Assembly: GCF_902506295.1 (NCBI RefSeq)
Contig: NZ_LR733313.1
Location: forward strand, 1 to 64,000
Reading direction: 5' to 3'
Length of the DNA stretch: 64,000 bases
From: Luteimonas sp. 9C
GTDB lineage: Bacteria; Pseudomonadota; Gammaproteobacteria; Xanthomonadales; Xanthomonadaceae
Position numbers and translations under genes: made by a program
Shown: one piece after another, positions 54,498-63,405 of the stretch
Position numbering within the stretch: the stretch's first letter is position 1
Layout of the letters: each line of letters opens with the position of its first letter
Notes under the pieces: model-generated
What the model saw: only the letters and a program-made list of their open reading frames with translations
The model's database searches: none
Told to the model about the DNA's origin: nothing

Positions 54498-54573
54498 TGG
54501 TGGAGCCAAGGAGGATCGAACTCCTGACCTCGTCGATGCGAACGACGCGCTCTCCCAGCTGAGCTATGGCCCC
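54498..54573 (-). tRNA. tRNA-Ala, anticodon CGC
   Basis: A 76-base cloverleaf with acceptor GGGGCCA/TGGCTCC that includes the G3-U70 pair, the alanine identity element. The anticodon arm is CGTCG-TTCGCAT-CGACG (anticodon CGC, reading GCG), the T-arm AGGAG-TTCGATC-CTCCT, and the CCA end is encoded. It lies 16 bases past the rnd stop on the same strand, so it may be co-transcribed with rnd. Confidence 0.96.
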
Positions 54574-54589
54574 ATATGGTGCGTGGCGA

Positions 54590-55717
54590 TTATACGGTTC
54601 CCGTCGCGGGCTCGCCAGCCCTGTCGAGCAACGGCGCCAGCGAAGGCTCGAGCTGACCGCGACGCCAGCCCGACAGCGCGCCGGGCCAGTCCGCACCTTC
54701 GACCAGCGCTTCGAGCCACTTGCGCGACGCGAGCACGCCGTCGGGCAGACCGATCTCGGCGCTGCGCGCGGCCACCGCCTGTTGCAGTCGCTTGAGCTGC
54801 TTGCGGTCGGGTTCTTCGCCGCGCGACAGCGGCATCTCGGCTTCGTCCGGCAGCTCGGTGGTCAGCGCCTGCCAGACGACGCCCGCGAGTTTGCGCGGCG
54901 CCTTGGGATGGGTGTCCAGCCGCTGTTGCAGCGCCGTCATGTCGGCGGGTGGATCGCGGGCGAGCAGGGTGGCGAGCTCGTTGTCGAGGATCCAGCTGCG
55001 CGGGCGATCGGTGGTGCGCGCGTAGGCTTCGCGCCAGCGCAGCAGGCGGGCCAGACGACGCTGGGCGTCGGCATCGAGAAACAGGCCCGCGCGTCCGCCG
55101 AGCTGCGGCCAGCGATCGCCGTCCATGTTGCCGGCGGTGGCGACGAGGCGCGCGCAGTCCTCGACCAGCCAGTCCGCACGATCCAGCGCGTCGAGCTTGC
55201 CGGAGAGCACGTCGTGGAGTGCGAACAGATGCGCGACATCGTCGACCGCGTATTCGAGCTGGGTCGCCGACAGCGGGCGCCGCAGCCAGTCGGATCGCGT
55301 CTCGCCCTTGGCCAGCGCGATGCGCAGCGCGTCCTGCACCAGCCGCTGGTAGCCCATCCCGGCGCCGGTACCCGACAGCGCGGCCGCGATCTGGGTGTCG
55401 AACAGCGGGGCCGGGACCGCGCCACAGGCGTGTCCGAACGCCACCAGATCCTCGCTGGCGCTGTGCATGATCTTGAGGATCGCCGGGTCGGCGAGCATCG
55501 GGCGCAGCGCCTCGGCGATGCCCGGGGCCAGCGGATCGACCAGCAGCACTTCGATGCCGTCGGCGCCTTCGATCGCGATCTGCACCAGCGCGAGCTGCGG
55601 CCAGAAGGTGCGTTCGCGAATGAACTCGGTGTCCAGACCGATACGGCAGGGGGCGCCGGGCAGACGGGCCCGCAGGGTCGCTGGATCGTCGATCCAGGCA
55701 GAGTTGGGAGATGACAT
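54590..55717 (-). CDS. rnd: Ribonuclease D
   Basis: The 375-residue DEDDy exonuclease has [20 protein letters not shown] (Asp-x-Glu), the middle Asp in [11 protein letters not shown], and [16 protein letters not shown] (Tyr and Asp), followed by an HRDC domain (about residues 210-290, [14 protein letters not shown]). It trims tRNA 3' ends, which fits its place just before a tRNA gene. The ATG at 55717 is 7 bases after a TAGGCT hexamer (55730-55725), so its mRNA may be leaderless. Confidence 0.94.
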   Translation of the reverse strand: MSSPNSAWIDDPATLRARLPGAPCRIGLDTEFIRERTFWPQLALVQIAIEGADGIEVLLVDPLAPGIAEALRPMLADPAILKIMHSASEDLVAFGHACGAVPAPLFDTQIAAALSGTGAGMGYQRLVQDALRIALAKGETRSDWLRRPLSATQLEYAVDDVAHLFALHDVLSGKLDALDRADWLVEDCARLVATAGNMDGDRWPQLGGRAGLFLDADAQRRLARLLRWREAYARTTDRPRSWILDNELATLLARDPPADMTALQQRLDTHPKAPRKLAGVVWQALTTELPDEAEMPLSRGEEPDRKQLKRLQQAVAARSAEIGLPDGVLASRKWLEALVEGADWPGALSGWRRGQLEPSLAPLLDRAGEPATGTV

Positions 55718-55793
55718 GCGCGAAAGCCTAGCGGCGCGGACCGGTGGCGGCAATCGCCGGCGCTGTCGCATCGCCGCCACAGCCGCGATGGCT

Positions 55794-55799
55794 TAATCT
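55794..55799 (+). promoter_or_regulatory. -10 hexamer TAATCT that helps decide the SUMF1 gene start
   Basis: TAATCT ends 6 bases before ATG 55806 and 27 bases before TTG 55827. In other genes here the hexamer begins about 30-40 bases before the start codon, and the TTG has AGGGAG six bases upstream; both favour the TTG. Confidence 0.5.
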
Positions 55800-55826
55800 G
55801 GCGCGATGCGGTCCAGGGAGCCCGGT

Positions 55827-57653
55827 TTGCGCAGTTTCTTCGTCGTCGGCCTGATGGGCGTGCTCGCGTTGGCAGGCTGCCGGGGCGACCGCTCCGACAG
55901 CGAGGCCACGACCGTCGACGGCAGCGTGACCATCAGCGGCGACGACGCCGTGGTGGCCGAACTCAACTGGACGCCGCCACCGGTGGTGATCGCCGAAGAC
56001 GGCGACGCCGATGCGCTGGCACAGGCGCGTGCGGCGCTCGACGCCGACGATCTCTACGCCACGTCGACCTCGGCGATCCCGCTCTATCTGGCACTCGCCC
56101 GGCGCCCCGACAGCGCGGACGCGGCGCTCAGCGGCCTGCGGCAGGCTCGGACCCGTCTGCTCGCGCTCGGCGCGCAGGCGCTGGTGGAGGCCGACACGCT
56201 CGATTCGATCGCCGGCCTGCGCGCCGCACACGATTTCGCCGCGGTCGCGCGCTATCTCGATGCGGGCGACGCCGACGTGGTGCGCTATCTGGAACGCGTC
56301 GACGTCAGCGACCGTCTCTGGGAACTCAACCGCGGCGCCGAACGCGCCCTGCAGGCCGGCGAACTCGGCGAAGCGGGCGGCGGCGCGCTGGCGTTGTTCC
56401 GCGAGGCGGCGACGCTGCGTCCCGGGCAGCCGCGCGCCCTGCAGGGCATGGCGGCGGTCGAGAGCGCGATGATCCGGCGCGCCGAAGTGGCCGCCGATGC
56501 CGCGGACTACAGCGGCGGCACCCGCTGGCTGGCGCATGCGGCGACGATCCGGCCCGGCTTTCCCACCGTCTCCGACGCCGGGCAGCGCCTGGAACGCATG
56601 CGCGAGGCGCATATCCGCAGGCTCCGCGACGAAGGTGTCGATGCCCTGGGCGGCATCAACGGCGTCGTCGTCGCGCGCGAGCGTCTGGCGCAGATCATCG
56701 GCATCGCCCGGACCGGCGATCCGGTGGTCAGCGATCTGCGCCAGCGCATCGACCGCGCCGTGCACTACGGCGATTTCCGCCCCGGCCAGGTGTTCACCGA
56801 TGCGCTCGAGGGCGGTGCCCGTGGCCCGCAGGTCGTGGTGCTGCCGCACGGCGGTTTCATGATGGGCGCGCTGCCCGGCGATCGCGATGCCGCGGACAAC
56901 GAATCGCCGCGCCACGCGGTGCGGTTCGAACGCGGCTTCGCGATGGGCGTGCGCGAAGTGTCGGTCGGCGAGTTCCGGCGCTTCGTCGATGCCACGGGCT
57001 ACCAGTCGCGCGCCGTGCGACGCGGGTTCTCGCTGGCCTACGACGAGCGCACCGGCAACTTCCTGCGTCGCAGCAACGTGGACTGGCGCTCCGATTACGT
57101 CGGCCGACCGGCCGGCGACACCATGCCCGTGCTGCACGTCAGCGCCAAGGACGCCCAGGCCTACGTCGACTGGCTGTCGACGCAGAGCGGTCGTCGCTAC
57201 CGGCTGCCGAGCGAGGCCGAGTTCGAATACGCGTTCCGCAACGGCACCGCGGAACGCTATCCATGGGGCGAGGGCACGCCCCCTGACGGCGCCGGCAACA
57301 TGACCGGCGCACTGGACCGCTCACCGGGCGGCCGCGCCTGGGGCAATGCCTTCCCCGATTACGAAGACGGCTACTGGGGCCCGGCGCCGGTCGGCAGCTT
57401 CGAACCCAACACCTGGGGCGTGCACGACCTGGCCGGCAATGTCAGCGAATGGATGGCCGACTGCTGGCATGCTACCTACCGGCGCGCGCCCGGTGACGGG
57501 TCGGCGTGGGTCAATCCCGGTTGCCGCGACCAGGTGATCCGCGGCGGCTCCTGGGCCAGTTCGCCGGCGCAGACCCGCACCAGCTGGCGGGCACTCGCGC
57601 AGGTTGACACGACTAATGCCAGACTCGGCTTCCGCGTAGTGCGCGAACTTTGA
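55827..57653 (+). CDS. SUMF1-domain (formylglycine-generating-enzyme-like) lipoprotein, likely non-catalytic
   Basis: The 608-residue protein (TTG start after AGGGAG; ATG 55806 would add 7 residues) has a lipoprotein signal (lipobox LALAGC), a helical repeat-like N-terminal half (to about 330) and a C-terminal SUMF1 domain with GGFMMGALPGDRDAADNESP, LPSEAEFEYAFRNG, WGVHDLAGNVSEWMADCW and VIRGGSWASSPAQTRTSWRA. The two Cys of true FGE in that last stretch are Ser/Thr here, so formylglycine formation is unlikely. A binding or scaffold role at the periplasmic face is inferred. Confidence 0.85.
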   Translation: MRSFFVVGLMGVLALAGCRGDRSDSEATTVDGSVTISGDDAVVAELNWTPPPVVIAEDGDADALAQARAALDADDLYATSTSAIPLYLALARRPDSADAALSGLRQARTRLLALGAQALVEADTLDSIAGLRAAHDFAAVARYLDAGDADVVRYLERVDVSDRLWELNRGAERALQAGELGEAGGGALALFREAATLRPGQPRALQGMAAVESAMIRRAEVAADAADYSGGTRWLAHAATIRPGFPTVSDAGQRLERMREAHIRRLRDEGVDALGGINGVVVARERLAQIIGIARTGDPVVSDLRQRIDRAVHYGDFRPGQVFTDALEGGARGPQVVVLPHGGFMMGALPGDRDAADNESPRHAVRFERGFAMGVREVSVGEFRRFVDATGYQSRAVRRGFSLAYDERTGNFLRRSNVDWRSDYVGRPAGDTMPVLHVSAKDAQAYVDWLSTQSGRRYRLPSEAEFEYAFRNGTAERYPWGEGTPPDGAGNMTGALDRSPGGRAWGNAFPDYEDGYWGPAPVGSFEPNTWGVHDLAGNVSEWMADCWHATYRRAPGDGSAWVNPGCRDQVIRGGSWASSPAQTRTSWRALAQVDTTNARLGFRVVREL

Positions 57654-57687
57654 CGACAGGCCGGGCGACCGGCTCCGGGGAGACGAG

Positions 57688-58620
57688 ATGAGACAGAATC
57701 CATTCGGCGGCGGTGACCGTCGTCAGCCCGGTCGCGCGCCGCGGCGCCGCTTCGGCATGCGCTTCATCGTCCTGCTGCTGTTCGCGGGCTACGGCGCGTA
57801 CTACTACTTCTCCAACCAGAGCGTCGACCCGGTCACCGGCGAGACCGTGCTGATCGATCGCGCGCTCGATGTCGATCAGGAGAAGGCGCTGGGCCTCGAG
57901 GCCTACCAGGAAATCCTCGGCCAGGAGCGCCCCGTCGATCCCGACAGCGAGATCTCGAAAGAGGTCCGCCTGATCGCCGAGCGCCTGATCGCCAAGGTCG
58001 ACGTGGTCGAGGCCGAACTCGCGCGGGAGCACGGGCTGGAACCCACGCGGTTCTCGGAGAGCTTCGACTGGGAAGTCAACGTGCTCGAATCCGACCAGGC
58101 CAACGCGTTCTGTCTGCCGGGCGGCAAGATGGCCGTCTACACCGGCCTGATTCCGGTCGCGGAGAACGCCGATGCGCTGGCCGTCGTGATGGGCCACGAG
58201 ATCGCCCACGCCCTGCTGCGTCACGGCGCCCAGCGCATGGCCCAGCAGAAGCTGACCCAAGTCGGCCAGATGGCCGGCGCGATGAGCGGCATGGACCCGC
58301 AGCAGCAACAGATGGTCATGGCCGCGATGGGCTACGGCTACCTGCTGCCCTACGCGCGCAAGCACGAGACCGAAGCCGACAACATCGGCCTGATGCTGGC
58401 CGCCGCCGCGTGCTTCGATCCGCGCGAAGCGGTGCCGCTGTGGCAGCGCATGTCCGAAGCCAGTGGCGGCCAGGCGCCACCGGAATTCTCGTCCACGCAT
58501 CCCAACCCCGGCACCCGCATCCAGACCCTGGAATCGCTGATGCCCAAGGCGCTCGAATACCGCGCGAAATTCTGCGAAGACGCGCAGGGAAATTCAGCGT
58601 CGCTCCCGCAGCGGAACTGA
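57688..58620 (+). CDS. M48 family membrane-anchored metallopeptidase
   Basis: The 310-residue protein has a basic N-terminus, one membrane segment (RFIVLLLFAGYGAYYYF, residues 25-41) and an M48 catalytic domain: VVMGHEIAHALLRHGAQR (H170, E171, H174) and KHETEADNIGLML (third ligand Glu). The domain faces the periplasm, as in LoiP/YcaL/BepA-type quality-control proteases. It is 34 bases after the SUMF1 lipoprotein on the same strand, so one transcript and a joint envelope role are likely. Confidence 0.92.
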   Translation: MRQNPFGGGDRRQPGRAPRRRFGMRFIVLLLFAGYGAYYYFSNQSVDPVTGETVLIDRALDVDQEKALGLEAYQEILGQERPVDPDSEISKEVRLIAERLIAKVDVVEAELAREHGLEPTRFSESFDWEVNVLESDQANAFCLPGGKMAVYTGLIPVAENADALAVVMGHEIAHALLRHGAQRMAQQKLTQVGQMAGAMSGMDPQQQQMVMAAMGYGYLLPYARKHETEADNIGLMLAAAACFDPREAVPLWQRMSEASGGQAPPEFSSTHPNPGTRIQTLESLMPKALEYRAKFCEDAQGNSASLPQRN

Positions 58621-58668
58621 ATCACAGCTCGACACAGAAGCCCCGGCCCTTACGAACATGGAGAGCTT

Positions 58669-59100
58669 ATGAGAACCGCTTACGTCCTGGCGCTGACACT
58701 TGTGGCGACGGCACTCGTCACGTCCCACACCTCCTATGCTCAGGATCCAGACAGTGGCAAGCCGCTCGTCCTTAATCTTGCATGCGAAGGCGGCGGATTA
58801 ACCGGCACCCAAAACGGGTACAACGCCCGCCTCTTCGTGCATATCAACGGCACGGGCGGGGAGATCCAGATCCCTCGGCAGATTGTCGGCGGGTTCCGCC
58901 AAGCCGACACGTGGTTCCCGTTGCGGGATGTCGTCGTTGGGGCAGACGAGATCAGTGCGCGCTATCGGGCTGGTGCGCTGAGCTCTCCTCGCGTGGAGAT
59001 CGATCGCGTTCACGGCGAACTTCGACTCGTCAGCGGGGCCGGGACTTTCAACGGAGTGTGTTCCCCTTACGACCCGGATACTGTCCAGAAGGCATTCTGA
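58669..59100 (+). CDS. Small exported hypothetical protein
   Basis: The 143-residue protein has a signal peptide (MRTAYVLALTLVATALVTSHTSYAQ) and a beta-rich mature part with two Cys (LNLACEGGGL and FNGVCSPYD) that could pair. I do not recognise a family. Third codon positions are visibly less G/C than in the neighbours (CTT AAT CTT GCA), suggesting recent arrival or weak selection. Shine-Dalgarno GGAGAG precedes the ATG. Confidence 0.7.
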   Translation: MRTAYVLALTLVATALVTSHTSYAQDPDSGKPLVLNLACEGGGLTGTQNGYNARLFVHINGTGGEIQIPRQIVGGFRQADTWFPLRDVVVGADEISARYRAGALSSPRVEIDRVHGELRLVSGAGTFNGVCSPYDPDTVQKAF

Positions 59101-59131
59101 AGCGGAGAGTCAGGCGTCGCTTGCTTCAGAA
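59095..59131. terminator. Inverted repeat containing both convergent stop codons
   Basis: Arms TTCTGAAGC (59095-59103) and GCTTCAGAA (59123-59131) are perfect complements. The TGA of the exported protein lies in the left arm and that of phbB in the right. A bidirectional terminator is plausible though U-runs are absent. Confidence 0.45.
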
Positions 59132-59872
59132 CCCCATGAGCAAGCCACCGTTGACCGGCAGGTTGATGCCGGTGATGTAACCGGCGTCGTCTGCGGTCAG
59201 AAACACGACCGCGCGCGCGATGTCGTCCGGTTGGCCGACGCGGCCGACCGGCACGCTGGCGATGGTGCGCGCTAGCACGTCGGGCGGCATCTTCGAAGTC
59301 ATCGGCGTTTCGACGTAGCCGGGCGACAGGCTGTTGACCGTGATGCCCTTGGCCGCGACCTCGCGGGCCAGCGACATCGTCAGGCCGTGCAGACCGGCCT
59401 TTGCAGCGGCGTAGTTGGTCTGGCCGAAGTTGCCGGTCTGGCCACTGACCGAGCTGATGTTGACGATCCGGCCGAAGCCGCGCGCGACCATGCCTTCGAC
59501 CGCGGCGCGGCACAGATGGAACGCGCTGTCGAGGTTGATGCGCAGCACGTCGTTCCATTGCGCGGTGTCCATCTTGCGCAGCGTCGCGTCGCGGGTGATG
59601 CCGGCGGCATTGACGAGGATGTCGAGCCGGCCATGCTGCGTCTCGACCTCCCGGATCGCGGCCGCGCAGGCGGCGGCATCGCCGACGTCGACGGCGAGCG
59701 TGGTGACCGGCAGGTCGGTCATGTCGGCGGCGAACGCCTCGAGCCGCGCGGTATCGGCAGGCAGATCGGCGGCGATGACATGGACGCCGCGCTCGGCGAG
59801 CTGGCGGCAGATGGCGCGGCCGATGCCGCCGAGGCCGCCGGTGACGAGGGCGACGCGTGGTGTCTGGGTCAT
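59126..59872 (-). CDS. phbB: Acetoacetyl-CoA reductase (PhaB/PhbB type), copy 1
   Basis: The 248-residue SDR has TGGLGGIG (cofactor), NAAGITRDATLRKM, a catalytic Ser in NISSVSGQTGNFGQ, NYAAAK (Tyr/Lys), SPGYVETPM and the ending LPVNGGLLMGF, the PhaB pattern. It reduces acetoacetyl-CoA to (R)-3-hydroxybutyryl-CoA with NADPH for polyhydroxybutyrate. It lies 67 bases downstream of phaR in the same direction. Confidence 0.85.
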   Translation of the reverse strand: MTQTPRVALVTGGLGGIGRAICRQLAERGVHVIAADLPADTARLEAFAADMTDLPVTTLAVDVGDAAACAAAIREVETQHGRLDILVNAAGITRDATLRKMDTAQWNDVLRINLDSAFHLCRAAVEGMVARGFGRIVNISSVSGQTGNFGQTNYAAAKAGLHGLTMSLAREVAAKGITVNSLSPGYVETPMTSKMPPDVLARTIASVPVGRVGQPDDIARAVVFLTADDAGYITGINLPVNGGLLMGF

Positions 59873-59900
59873 GTGCGGTTTCCGGAAAGCGGACACGAAA

Positions 59901-59921
59901 ACGGCGCGGTGTCCGCGCCGT
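59901..59921 (-). terminator. Intrinsic terminator after phaR
   Basis: A 9-bp stem (ACGGCGCGG and CCGCGCCGT, 3-base loop) is followed on the minus strand by TTTC. It lies 19 bases past the phaR stop and separates phaR from phbB copy 1. Confidence 0.7.
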
Positions 59922-59939
59922 GTCGGTATTGCGAAAAAC

Positions 59940-60431
59940 TCAGCGACCGCGCTTGGGCGGATCGCGATCGGCAGGCTTGGTGCCCGGCGCCGTGGCGGGG
60001 ACCATCGTCTTCTGGAATTCCTTCCACAACTCCAGATTGCGTTCGGTCAGCTGGTTCATCATCGCCCACGGGGTCTGCCCGAGCAGGCCGCCCATCTGCT
60101 GGCGGAACTGCTGCTGCTGGTCGAGGAACGTCTGCATCGAGCGCTCCAGGTAGTTGCCCATGAAGCCCTGCATCGAATCGCCGTAGAAGCGGATGATCTG
60201 GCTCAGCAGCTGGGTCGACAGCACCGGCTCACCATCGGACTCGTGCTCGGAGATGATCTGCAGCAGCACCGAGCGGGTGATGTCGTTGCCACTCTTGGCG
60301 TCGCGGACTTCGAAGTCCTCGCCGTCGACGATCAACTGGCGGACGTCTTCAATGGTGATGTAGCTGGAGATTTCCGTATCGTAGAGGCGACGGTTCGGGT
60401 ACTTCTTGATGATGCGCACGGCATTGCTCAT
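59940..60431 (-). CDS. phaR: Polyhydroxyalkanoate synthesis repressor
   Basis: The 163-residue protein has the PhaR DNA-binding N-terminus (RIIKKYPNRRLYDTEISSYITIEDVRQLI), a PHB-accumulation regulatory domain (SVLLQIISEHESDGEPVLSTQLLSQIIRFYG and MQGFMGNYLERSM) and a Lys/Pro-rich tail. It senses PHA granules and represses phasin and its own gene. It sits between two acetoacetyl-CoA reductase genes on the same strand; no phaC or phasin is in the window. Confidence 0.94.
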   Translation of the reverse strand: MSNAVRIIKKYPNRRLYDTEISSYITIEDVRQLIVDGEDFEVRDAKSGNDITRSVLLQIISEHESDGEPVLSTQLLSQIIRFYGDSMQGFMGNYLERSMQTFLDQQQQFRQQMGGLLGQTPWAMMNQLTERNLELWKEFQKTMVPATAPGTKPADRDPPKRGR

Positions 60432-60538
60432 GAAGCGAAGACTCTGATCCTTTGGTGCCGCGCAGCATGGCGTAGCGGGGTGGGGGGCGCAACTGGACTC
60501 TGGTGCTGAACAGGGCGCCTCCGCGTCGCGCCGCGAAA

Positions 60539-60563
60539 CGTCCGCGCACGTATGGTGCGGACG
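60539..60563 (-). terminator. Hairpin after phbB copy 2
   Basis: On the minus strand CGTCCGCAC pairs with GTGCGCGGACG (2-base bulge) across a short loop and is followed by TTTC. It lies about 26 bases past the stop and before phaR. Confidence 0.45.
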
Positions 60564-60588
60564 GTTCGCGCGCGATGCGCAGACCGGT

Positions 60589-61329
60589 TCACCAACCCAT
60601 GTGGTGACCGCCGTTGATGTCGAGGTTCGAGCCGGTGATCCACGCGGCTTCATCGGCCACCAGGAAGTTCACCGCGTATGCGATTTCCTCCGGACGCCCC
60701 AGGCGGCCGGTCGGGATGTCGGCGGCGATCTTCGCGCGCACTTCTTCCGGCACCGCCATCACCATGTCGGTGGCGACGTAGCCGGGCGAGACCGTGTTGA
60801 CGGTGATGCCGAGCTTGGCGTTCTCGCGCGCCAGCGAAATCGTGAAGCCGTGCATGCCGGCCTTGGCCGCAGCGTAGTTCGCCTGGCCGTACTGGCCCTT
60901 GAGGCCATTGATCGAGCTGATCTGGATGATCCGGCCCCACTTGCGCTGACGCATGCCCTCGATCACCGGGCGCGTGACGTTGTAGACCGAATTGAGGTTG
61001 GTGTTGATCACGTCCTGCCACTGCATCGCTTCCATCTTGTGGAAGGTGCCGTCGCGGGTGATGCCTGCGTTGTTGATCAGCACGTCGATCGGACCGAGCT
61101 GCGCTTCGACCGCGCGCACCATCTGTTCGGCATCCTCGTGATGCGACACGTCGCCCGGCGCGATCGCGATGTCGTAGCCGGCTTCGCGCATCTGCGCCTG
61201 CCAGGCCTGCGCCTTCTCCGCGTTGCGGTAGTTCGTCGCAACGCGGCATCCGTTGTCGGCCAGTCGCTTGACGATCGCCGTACCGATACCACCCGTGCCG
61301 CCTGTCACCAATGCCACGCGTCCGCTCAT
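60589..61329 (-). CDS. phbB: Acetoacetyl-CoA reductase (PhaB/PhbB type), copy 2
   Basis: The 246-residue SDR has TGGTGGIG, NNAGITRDGTFHKM, ISSINGLKGQYGQANYAAAK, SPGYVATDMVMAVP and the ending LDINGGHHMGW. It is closer to the well-studied PhaB than copy 1 (KMxxxQW, GQYGQANYAAAKAG). An Asn/Arg after strand 2 (NYRNAEKA) fits NADPH use. It is upstream of phaR in the same direction. Confidence 0.92.
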   Translation of the reverse strand: MSGRVALVTGGTGGIGTAIVKRLADNGCRVATNYRNAEKAQAWQAQMREAGYDIAIAPGDVSHHEDAEQMVRAVEAQLGPIDVLINNAGITRDGTFHKMEAMQWQDVINTNLNSVYNVTRPVIEGMRQRKWGRIIQISSINGLKGQYGQANYAAAKAGMHGFTISLARENAKLGITVNTVSPGYVATDMVMAVPEEVRAKIAADIPTGRLGRPEEIAYAVNFLVADEAAWITGSNLDINGGHHMGW

Positions 61330-61380
61330 GCCGTCCTCGTCTGTGGGGGGTGCTGCCGGTGCGACAGCGGGTTTTGCAGT

Positions 61381-62316
61381 CTATGCATCGTGGGTTGCAG
61401 CAGTGTTGTGCGACGCAGCAATCACGAGGTCGCGCGTCGGCACACGCGCAATCTCGAAACGCGCGACGGCGCCTGCGAGAAATTCGGCGGGTGTGTCCGC
61501 CTCGATCGCGGCCTGGCCCAGTGCCTGCCACACGAAGCGCAGGGCCGGCATCGGATCACGTGCATCGACGGGCACGGCCTGCAGCGATTTCGACAGCTTG
61601 CGACCTTGCGCATCGAGCAGCAGCGGCAGATGCGCGTATCGCGGCGTCGGCAGGCCGAGGATGCGTTGCAGCAGGATCTGGCGCGCAGTGGAGTCCAGCA
61701 GATCCGCGCCGCGTACCACGTCGGTGATGCCCTGGTCGCCGTCGTCGACGACCACCGCCAGCTGATACGCCCAGAACCCGTCGGCGCGGCGCAGCACGAA
61801 ATCGCCGACCGCCACGTCCACCTGCTGCGATTGCGGCCCGCGGATCGCATCGTTGAAGTCGACGCGCGTGTCCGCCGGCACGCGCAGACGGATCGCCGGG
61901 TCGGGACGCGTGCCGCTTGCACGACACACGCCGAGGTGGCGACCGCCGTGCGCGGCGAGATCGGCGCGGCTGCAATGACAGACGAACGCGTGGCCCTTGG
62001 CCAGCAGATCGTCGACGACGGCGGCATAGCGTGCGTCGCGCGTGTGCTGCGCCAGCACGTCGCCGTCGTGCACCAGGCCGAAGGCCTGCAGCGTGGCGAG
62101 TTGCCCCTGCGCCGCGCCGGCGACTTCGCGCAGCCGGTCGACGTCTTCGATGCGGACTGCCCAGTGTCCGTGCGCCTGTCGCGCCAGCACCCAGCTGCCG
62201 AGTGCAGCCAGCAGGGAGCCGGCATGCAGCGGACCGGTGGGCGAGGGCGCATAGCGGCCGCGATAGGTCGGCGCACTCGGCGTTGGCGACAAACTGTCTG
62301 GCACGTGAACTGTCAT
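61381..62316 (-). CDS. gluQ: Glutamyl-Q tRNA(Asp) synthetase
   Basis: The 311-residue GluRS-like protein lacks an anticodon domain. It has [21 protein letters not shown] (HIGH-like HAGS), zinc-site [38 protein letters not shown] and KLSKSL (KMSKS-like). It activates glutamate and attaches it to queuosine in tRNA-Asp. The ATG at 62316 gives MTVHVPDSL. It is divergent from htpX. Confidence 0.94.
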   Translation of the reverse strand: MTVHVPDSLSPTPSAPTYRGRYAPSPTGPLHAGSLLAALGSWVLARQAHGHWAVRIEDVDRLREVAGAAQGQLATLQAFGLVHDGDVLAQHTRDARYAAVVDDLLAKGHAFVCHCSRADLAAHGGRHLGVCRASGTRPDPAIRLRVPADTRVDFNDAIRGPQSQQVDVAVGDFVLRRADGFWAYQLAVVVDDGDQGITDVVRGADLLDSTARQILLQRILGLPTPRYAHLPLLLDAQGRKLSKSLQAVPVDARDPMPALRFVWQALGQAAIEADTPAEFLAGAVARFEIARVPTRDLVIAASHNTAATHDA

Positions 62317-62437
62317 GGGCCCCGCACTGTGCCTTGCATCACGGCGAATTGAAATCGCGGCCCGGTGCACGCAGATTGGTGCGTCACGTATCCATCCTCC
62401 GCCTGGCGCAGGCGTCATCCGGACTCAAGGGTCATCC

Positions 62438-63343
62438 ATGTTCAAGCGTTTCGGTCTTCTCATCGCCACCAACCTCGCCGTGCTGGCACTCGTCAGCATC
62501 GTCATGGCGATCTTCGGCATCAACCCGTCCACCTATGGTGGCCTGTTCGTGTTCGCGGCCCTGTTCGGTTTCGGCGGTGCGTTCTTCACCCTGGCGATCT
62601 CGAAGTGGTCGGCCAAGCGCGCGACCGGCGCCTATGTCATCAAGGACCCGCGCGACGAGTCGGAGCGCTGGCTGGTCAACACCGTGCGCCGCCAGGCCGA
62701 GCAGGCCGGCATCGGCATGCCCGAGGTCGCCATCTACGACGCGCCCGAGATCAACGCCTTCGCCACCGGCGCCAACCGCAACAACGCGCTGGTCGCGGTG
62801 TCGACGGGCCTGCTGCGTTCGATGACCCGCGATGAAGCCGAAGCCGTGCTGGGCCATGAAGTCGCGCACGTCGCCAACGGCGACATGGTGACCATGACCC
62901 TGCTGCAGGGTGTGCTCAACACCTTCGTGATCTTCCTCGCCCGCGTGGTCGGCCGCGCGATCGACGGCTACCTGAGTGGTGGCCGCGACAATGGCGGTGG
63001 TGGTCTGGCGTACTTCGCGATCGTGTTCGTGCTGGACATGATCTTCGGCCTGTTCGCGTCGATGATCGCGATGTGGTTCTCGCGCTATCGCGAGTTCCGC
63101 GCCGACGAAGGCGGCGCCGCACTGGCTGGCCGCGAGAAGATGATTGCCGCACTCGAGCGCCTGGCCCAGACCTACGGCCAGAGCACGATGCCCAAGACCA
63201 TCGCCGCGTTCGGCATCAGCGGTGGCGTCGGGACCGGTCTGAAGAAGCTGCTGATGAGCCACCCGCCGCTGGAGGAGCGCATCGCCTCGCTGCGCAACGC
63301 GCCGCCGAGCCGCGACTCGGTGCGTCAGGGGATCGTGGCTTGA
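62438..63343 (+). CDS. htpX: Protease HtpX
   Basis: The 301-residue M48 inner-membrane protease has two N-terminal membrane segments ([20 protein letters not shown], and [18 protein letters not shown]), [14 protein letters not shown] (H140, E141, H144), two more segments (about residues 155-210) and [24 protein letters not shown] with the third ligand Glu. It degrades misfolded membrane proteins with FtsH. A strong intrinsic terminator follows. Confidence 0.96.
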   Translation: MFKRFGLLIATNLAVLALVSIVMAIFGINPSTYGGLFVFAALFGFGGAFFTLAISKWSAKRATGAYVIKDPRDESERWLVNTVRRQAEQAGIGMPEVAIYDAPEINAFATGANRNNALVAVSTGLLRSMTRDEAEAVLGHEVAHVANGDMVTMTLLQGVLNTFVIFLARVVGRAIDGYLSGGRDNGGGGLAYFAIVFVLDMIFGLFASMIAMWFSRYREFRADEGGAALAGREKMIAALERLAQTYGQSTMPKTIAAFGISGGVGTGLKKLLMSHPPLEERIASLRNAPPSRDSVRQGIVA

Positions 63344-63369
63344 TTCATCGGTCCGTACTGATCTAAACG

Positions 63370-63397
63370 AAAGCCCGCCGAAAGGCGGGCTTTTTTT
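63370..63397 (+). terminator. Intrinsic terminator of htpX
   Basis: A perfect 10-bp stem (AAAGCCCGCC and GGCGGGCTTT) closes a GAAA tetraloop and is followed by TTTT. It lies 26 bases past the htpX stop. Confidence 0.92.
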
Positions 63398-63405
63398 GTT
63401 TGAAG

